A stretch of DNA of 56,572 bases, from contig CAWUZD010000042.1 of NCBI GenBank assembly GCA_963926925.1, positions 1 through 56,572 on the forward strand, given 5' to 3'. The notes beneath the pieces are model-generated. The model saw only the letters and a program-made list of their open reading frames with translations, was not told where the DNA came from and made no database searches. The translations under genes and the position numbers were made by a program. Each line of letters opens with the position of its first letter. Positions within the stretch are counted from its first letter, which is position 1. The stretch comes from Paralactobacillus_A sp963926925. GTDB taxonomy: Bacteria; Bacillota; Bacilli; Lactobacillales; Lactobacillaceae. Of this stretch, positions 53,905 to 56,572 are shown piece by piece.

Positions 53905-54300
53905 ATGACAATGACAATTCATGAAATCATTAAATATGTCATGGATAGTGATAAAGTTAATGATTTAACATTCAATGTAATTGACGAAGATAAAAACGAA
54001 TTAAAATTAAGTACTAAAGAATATGTTCAATTCATGTACAAATCATTACAAGACAAACGTGCAGCTGTTGAAGAATTCTTAAAGACCCAAGTTCGTGATA
54101 ATGATACTGAAGTAATTTGGTCATTAGAAAGAGCTTTGGAAAGATTAGATGATTATTTGAAACAATATAAAGATTTCAATAATTATGAAAATCCTGATGC
54201 TGTTAAAGATATCTTAGACAAGTCAATTGAATTATACAGTGACTTAACAGTTGTCTTTAATAGTATTGTGCCAGTTGCACACTTGGACAGTGTTCAATAA
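53905..54300 (+). CDS. Hypothetical acidic helical protein, 131 aa
   Basis: ATG at 53905 is 8 nt after AGGGAGGAAA. The protein is acidic and probably all-helical (TIHEIIKYVMDSDKVNDL; ERALERLDDYLKQYKDF; DILDKSIELYSDLTVVF). It has no membrane segment or signal. I do not recognise the family. It has its own terminator and lies between gadB and the twin-hairpin RNA. Confidence 0.7.
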   Translation: MTMTIHEIIKYVMDSDKVNDLTFNVIDEDKNELKLSTKEYVQFMYKSLQDKRAAVEEFLKTQVRDNDTEVIWSLERALERLDDYLKQYKDFNNYENPDAVKDILDKSIELYSDLTVVFNSIVPVAHLDSVQ

Positions 54301-54324
54301 TTACAAATAAATTAATTTAAAGAT

Positions 54325-54360
54325 AAAGAAGGACTTTGTATTCTACAAAGTTCTTTTTTT
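54325..54360 (+). terminator. Terminator after the 131 aa gene
   Basis: AAAGAAGGACTTTGTA with TACAAAGTTCTTTTTT, one G-U pair on the plus strand, then T. Confidence 0.82.
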
Positions 54361-54374
54361 GTAAGGCATATTAT

Positions 54375-54403
54375 TTGTTGTAAAAGTAAAAACATGTCAT
54401 AAT
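54375..54403 (+). promoter_or_regulatory. Probable promoter of twin-hairpin RNA
   Basis: TTGTTG (54375-54380), 17 nt spacer, CATAAT (54398-54403). Transcription would start near 54410, just before the first TCGATAA repeat. Confidence 0.6.
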
Positions 54404-54409
54404 ATAAGT

Positions 54410-54512
54410 GTCGATAAATGAGAGTTGCTTGTTCCAGAAGAAGGAGTGAGCAGCCGTATATCGATAATGAAGGCCTTCGCTCCAGAAGAAGGAGTGAAGG
54501 TTTTTATTTTGC
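54410..54512 (+). ncRNA. Putative small RNA with two near-identical hairpins
   Basis: The unit is a tandem duplication, each half beginning TCGATAA. Hairpin 1 (54424-54454) has a 12 bp stem with several G-U pairs; hairpin 2 (54474-54500) has a 10 bp stem with one G-U. Both carry the same 7 nt loop AGAAGAA closed by CC/GG. The G-U pairs occur only on the plus strand. Hairpin 2 is followed by TTTTTATTTT and serves as terminator. A promoter lies upstream. A 32-codon Arg-rich frame crosses it but lacks a ribosome site. I recognise no known family. Confidence 0.65.
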
Positions 54513-54514
54513 CT

Positions 54515-54551
54515 AAAAAAAGATAGTTAGTATTTACTAACTATCTTTTTT
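54515..54551. terminator. Bidirectional terminator
   Basis: A 17-18 bp perfect A/T-rich stem (AAAGATAGTTAGTA core) with T runs on both strands. It shields the small RNA from the integrated element to the right. Confidence 0.8.
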
Positions 54552-54646
54552 ATTATCTAATAAAATAAATTATTTTATGAATTGAAATGACTCCGTAATT
54601 GACTCCGTTTTATTTTTAAAACAATGAGAATTTCATTAAAAAATAA

Positions 54647-54684
54647 AAGTGATAAAACATTGATTTAACAACATTTTATCGCTT
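54647..54684 (-). terminator. Probable terminator of the integrase gene
   Basis: On the minus strand AAGCGATAAAATGTTG pairs with CAATGTTTTATCACTT with two G-U pairs and one mismatch, and a T-rich tract follows. The 54560-54646 stretch before it holds two direct TGACTCCGT copies (about 54588-54608) and otherwise AT-rich DNA; the attachment core probably lies here but I cannot define it. Confidence 0.55.
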
Positions 54685-54809
54685 CAATCGACTTTATTTT
54701 ATCTACTAATGGAGATGACGGGAACTGATTAAATAAAAAAACATTGTTGTTATATCAACGTTTGTAAGCTATGTGGATAAATTTCACTACGTTTTCCACT
54801 ACGATAAGC

Positions 54810-55958
54810 TTAATAATTAACAATTTTTGCAAAATCATCAATTAATTTATCCTTATCTTTTTGCATAACGTGAGTATATATATCTAATGTTGTTTGGATA
54901 TTGCTATGTCCTAAGCGCTCAGATACAGCCTTTACTTGCATACCATTGCTTAATAATATGCTGGCGTGAGTATGTCTAAAATCATGTATTCTTAAACGCT
55001 TAGTTAAATGATATTGTTTAACTATGCTATCGTTCCATTTTTGCGGTATAGCGGGCGTTATAAAGCTATTTTTACTATTATTAAATACTAATTGACGTTT
55101 ATTATTAGAATTAATACCACTTACTAATAATAGGCGTCTTTGTTGTATTTGCCATTGTTTTAAAAGGCTCATTGTTTGTTGATCCATTGTGATTTTACGC
55201 AATGAGCTTTTATTTTTAGTATTTGATAATGTAAGGTGGTTATTCTTATCACGGCTAATGCTATGTTTAATATTAATCGTATTATCATTAAAATTAATAT
55301 CATCCCATGATAAGGCTAATATTTCCCCTTTGCGCATTCCTGAAAATGCTAATGTTCTAAAGAAAGCCCGAACCTTTAAACGATCTTTATATTTATCATC
55401 AACACACTTCAAGAATTGTTGTAATTCCTTAGCGGTATAAAAATTATATTTAATGTGTTCATGGTTATCTTTAGGATATTTCACAAACTCAGCAACGTTT
55501 TTATTAATATATCCTAATTGAATAGCATACTTAAAAATAGTTTTTACATAGCTCCATAGCTTTTTGTAACTTGTGTAGTATGTTGCATAATCATTTAATG
55601 CACTTTGGCAAAATTGAATAGTAATTTTATTAATCTTCAAACGTCCGAACTTTGGTAATATATGAGCCTTAAACAGTTGCATTGCTTTGATATATGTTGA
55701 CGGCTTAACTGTGTTTTGATAAGCCTCTACCCACATATTAAAGACATCCCTATATGTTGGTTCTTTAATCTCAGAATAATAATTATTAGTAGCAACTTGA
55801 TACATTAATTTATTTAATGCTTGCTGTGCTTCCTTTTTAGTTTGAAAACCTTGTTGTGTTGTCCGTTTTTCCTTGCCTGTAATTGGATCTTTACCAAGAT
55901 ATGCTTGGAACAGCCATTTTTTACCGTTCTTTGTATTATATTGTTTAAAACTTGCCAT
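54810..55958 (-). CDS. int: Tyrosine recombinase (phage-type integrase)
   Basis: The 382-residue protein has an N-terminal AP2-like DNA-binding domain (KKWLFQAYLGKDPITGKEKR), a SAM-like core-binding domain (about 70-160) and a catalytic domain with R in FSGMRKGEILALSW, the HDFRHTHASILLSNG box, LGHSNIQTTLDIYTHV and the Tyr nucleophile in IYTHV. It integrates and excises a prophage or conjugative element. It is transcribed leftwards to the element's edge, so the element extends right, beyond the window. Confidence 0.95.
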   Translation of the reverse strand: MASFKQYNTKNGKKWLFQAYLGKDPITGKEKRTTQQGFQTKKEAQQALNKLMYQVATNNYYSEIKEPTYRDVFNMWVEAYQNTVKPSTYIKAMQLFKAHILPKFGRLKINKITIQFCQSALNDYATYYTSYKKLWSYVKTIFKYAIQLGYINKNVAEFVKYPKDNHEHIKYNFYTAKELQQFLKCVDDKYKDRLKVRAFFRTLAFSGMRKGEILALSWDDINFNDNTINIKHSISRDKNNHLTLSNTKNKSSLRKITMDQQTMSLLKQWQIQQRRLLLVSGINSNNKRQLVFNNSKNSFITPAIPQKWNDSIVKQYHLTKRLRIHDFRHTHASILLSNGMQVKAVSERLGHSNIQTTLDIYTHVMQKDKDKLIDDFAKIVNY

Positions 55959-56069
55959 AATATCTACCTCTCTTACGTTACTAATACACGGGCGGGATGT
56001 ATTGGTTATTAGGTAAGTAGATATATTAGCTATTAAATTAAATAATTAATTAAAACATATAAATACGAA

Positions 56070-56218
56070 AATTTCGGTTACATGGTTACACGGTTACAAG
56101 TTGCATATAAATGTGATTATATCAACGTTTTAATTTAATATTTTGTAACCGAATTTGTTTTTTTGTAACTGAAATTTCGGTTACACGCTATATTATTTGT
56201 TACCGAATTTCAGTAACA
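56070..56218. repeat. GTTAC-repeat operator region of the integrated element
   Basis: The 350 bp gap between the integrase and the peptidase gene contains about eight copies of (C)GGTTACA or its complement: 56075, 56084, 56091, 56144, 56164, 56178, 56199 and 56211, in both orientations, some paired as TTTCGGTTAC...GTAACCGAA. They look like binding sites for an element-encoded regulator or excisionase, or replication iterons. A further inverted repeat, AATATCTAC/GTAGATATATT, flanks 55960-56030. Confidence 0.65.
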
Positions 56219-56308
56219 TTCATTATCTTTATAAAATAATTGTAAATAATAAGTAAATGTATTAGCCATTGTGTAGAAATTACACAACGAATTAAACTCA
56301 TATAAAAA

Positions 56309-56572
56309 TTAATTGCCGCTCTTCATAATCTTATAAACATTATCGAGCAAGTAGTTAGGGATGCTAAATTTTCCCATAAAATCAACAATATTTATATTGT
56401 TTGTTGTTTCTTTATAAATATGTAATAGCAGCCTAATTGCGCCGATATTAGCCTCTTTTTCGATTAATTCATGACTAGAAAAGCTAGCGTGATAGAAAGC
56501 AATTTCGCAATCGTCATGATTAATAATATGTGATATTTCATGAGCTAGTTGAAAAACTATTTCTTTTGGTTT
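56309..56572 (-). CDS. ImmA/IrrE-type metallopeptidase, 5' end outside window
   Basis: Only the last 87 codons are inside. They show the zinc motif AHEISH near the visible start, a downstream Glu cluster HELIEKEANIGAIRLL that supplies the third ligand, and a helical C-terminus. Proteins of this kind in mobile elements cleave the ImmR/CI-type repressor on DNA damage and trigger excision. A repressor gene is expected just to the right of the window. Confidence 0.78.
   Translation of the reverse strand, partial: KPKEIVFQLAHEISHIINHDDCEIAFYHASFSSHELIEKEANIGAIRLLLHIYKETTNNINIVDFMGKFSIPNYLLDNVYKIMKSGN

Noticed and set aside
54418..54516. 32-codon Arg-rich frame with repeated SRRRSE
   Set aside because: It has no ribosome site and its repeats follow from the RNA duplication; RNA structure explains the region better. 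Kept only as a remote peptide possibility.
54588..54608. Direct TGACTCCGT repeats as the attachment core
   Set aside because: They are close to the integrase but only 9 bp and tandem; the other element end is outside the window, so the core cannot be assigned.
1..56572. Insertion sequences or transposases
   Set aside because: I saw no transposase motif or terminal inverted repeats with target duplications; the only mobile DNA is the integrase element at the right end.

Overview
The window is chromosomal DNA from a low-GC member of the Lactobacillaceae, centred on the replication origin. Supporting signs are the block rpmH-rnpA-yidC-jag beside dnaA-dnaN, TTATCCACA DnaA boxes, an arginine deiminase cluster, a Lactobacillus-type glutamate decarboxylase, PepO, LysM/Apf-type wall protein, and DUF536 and QueT proteins. 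The base composition is clearly AT-rich by eye (not calculated). I cannot fix the genus.

Left arm (1-33.4 kb, mostly minus strand, away from the origin): a partial membrane glycosyltransferase and YfhO; an MFS exporter; aspartate 4-decarboxylase (aspD); the arginine deiminase genes arcA-arcB-arcC-arcD with cre-like sites; two small proteins; an unrecognised structured RNA; a GntP permease/glycerate kinase pair; mnmE-mnmG behind a probable attenuator. A block of about 12 kb separates mnmE from jag, which are adjacent in many Firmicutes. It carries a HigB-like toxin pair, an orphan UlaA permease, MATE, MntH, a LysM protein, a ClC antiporter, PepO and a duplicated small membrane protein family. 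Then come jag, yidC, rnpA and rpmH.

Origin (33.5-36.6 kb): a 14-box DnaA cluster, dnaA, a second six-box cluster with a GC spacer, CTA (DnaA-trio) repeats and an AT-rich unwinding element, then dnaN. The usual recF-gyrB-gyrA block does not follow dnaN. Instead there are a small HTH-like gene, an HdeD-like protein, htrA and rlmH, with a third DnaA-box cluster between htrA and rlmH.

Right arm (36.8-54.5 kb): a DUF536 protein; an NCS2 purine permease; a six-gene exopolysaccharide operon (GH8 lipoprotein, membrane protein, DUF2334 deacetylase-like protein, processive GT2, BcsB-like protein, degenerate GGDEF membrane protein) resembling Bacillus subtilis ydaJKLMN; queT under a preQ1 riboswitch; a low-complexity membrane protein; gadB with a hairpin between its ribosome site and start; and a probable twin-hairpin small RNA. 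From 54.8 kb to the end is one end of an integrated element (tyrosine integrase, GTTAC-repeat operator region, ImmA-like peptidase).

Functional themes: acid and amino-acid stress (arc, aspD, gadB, clcA, HdeD-like), surface polysaccharide, metal and nucleobase transport, and replication initiation. The most interesting unexplained signals are the two putative RNAs (minus strand 12.94-13.18 kb; plus strand 54.41-54.51 kb), the mnmE leader terminator, the extra DnaA boxes at 39.2-39.5 kb, and an exopolysaccharide operon whose GGDEF protein has lost both the active site and the recognisable c-di-GMP I-site.
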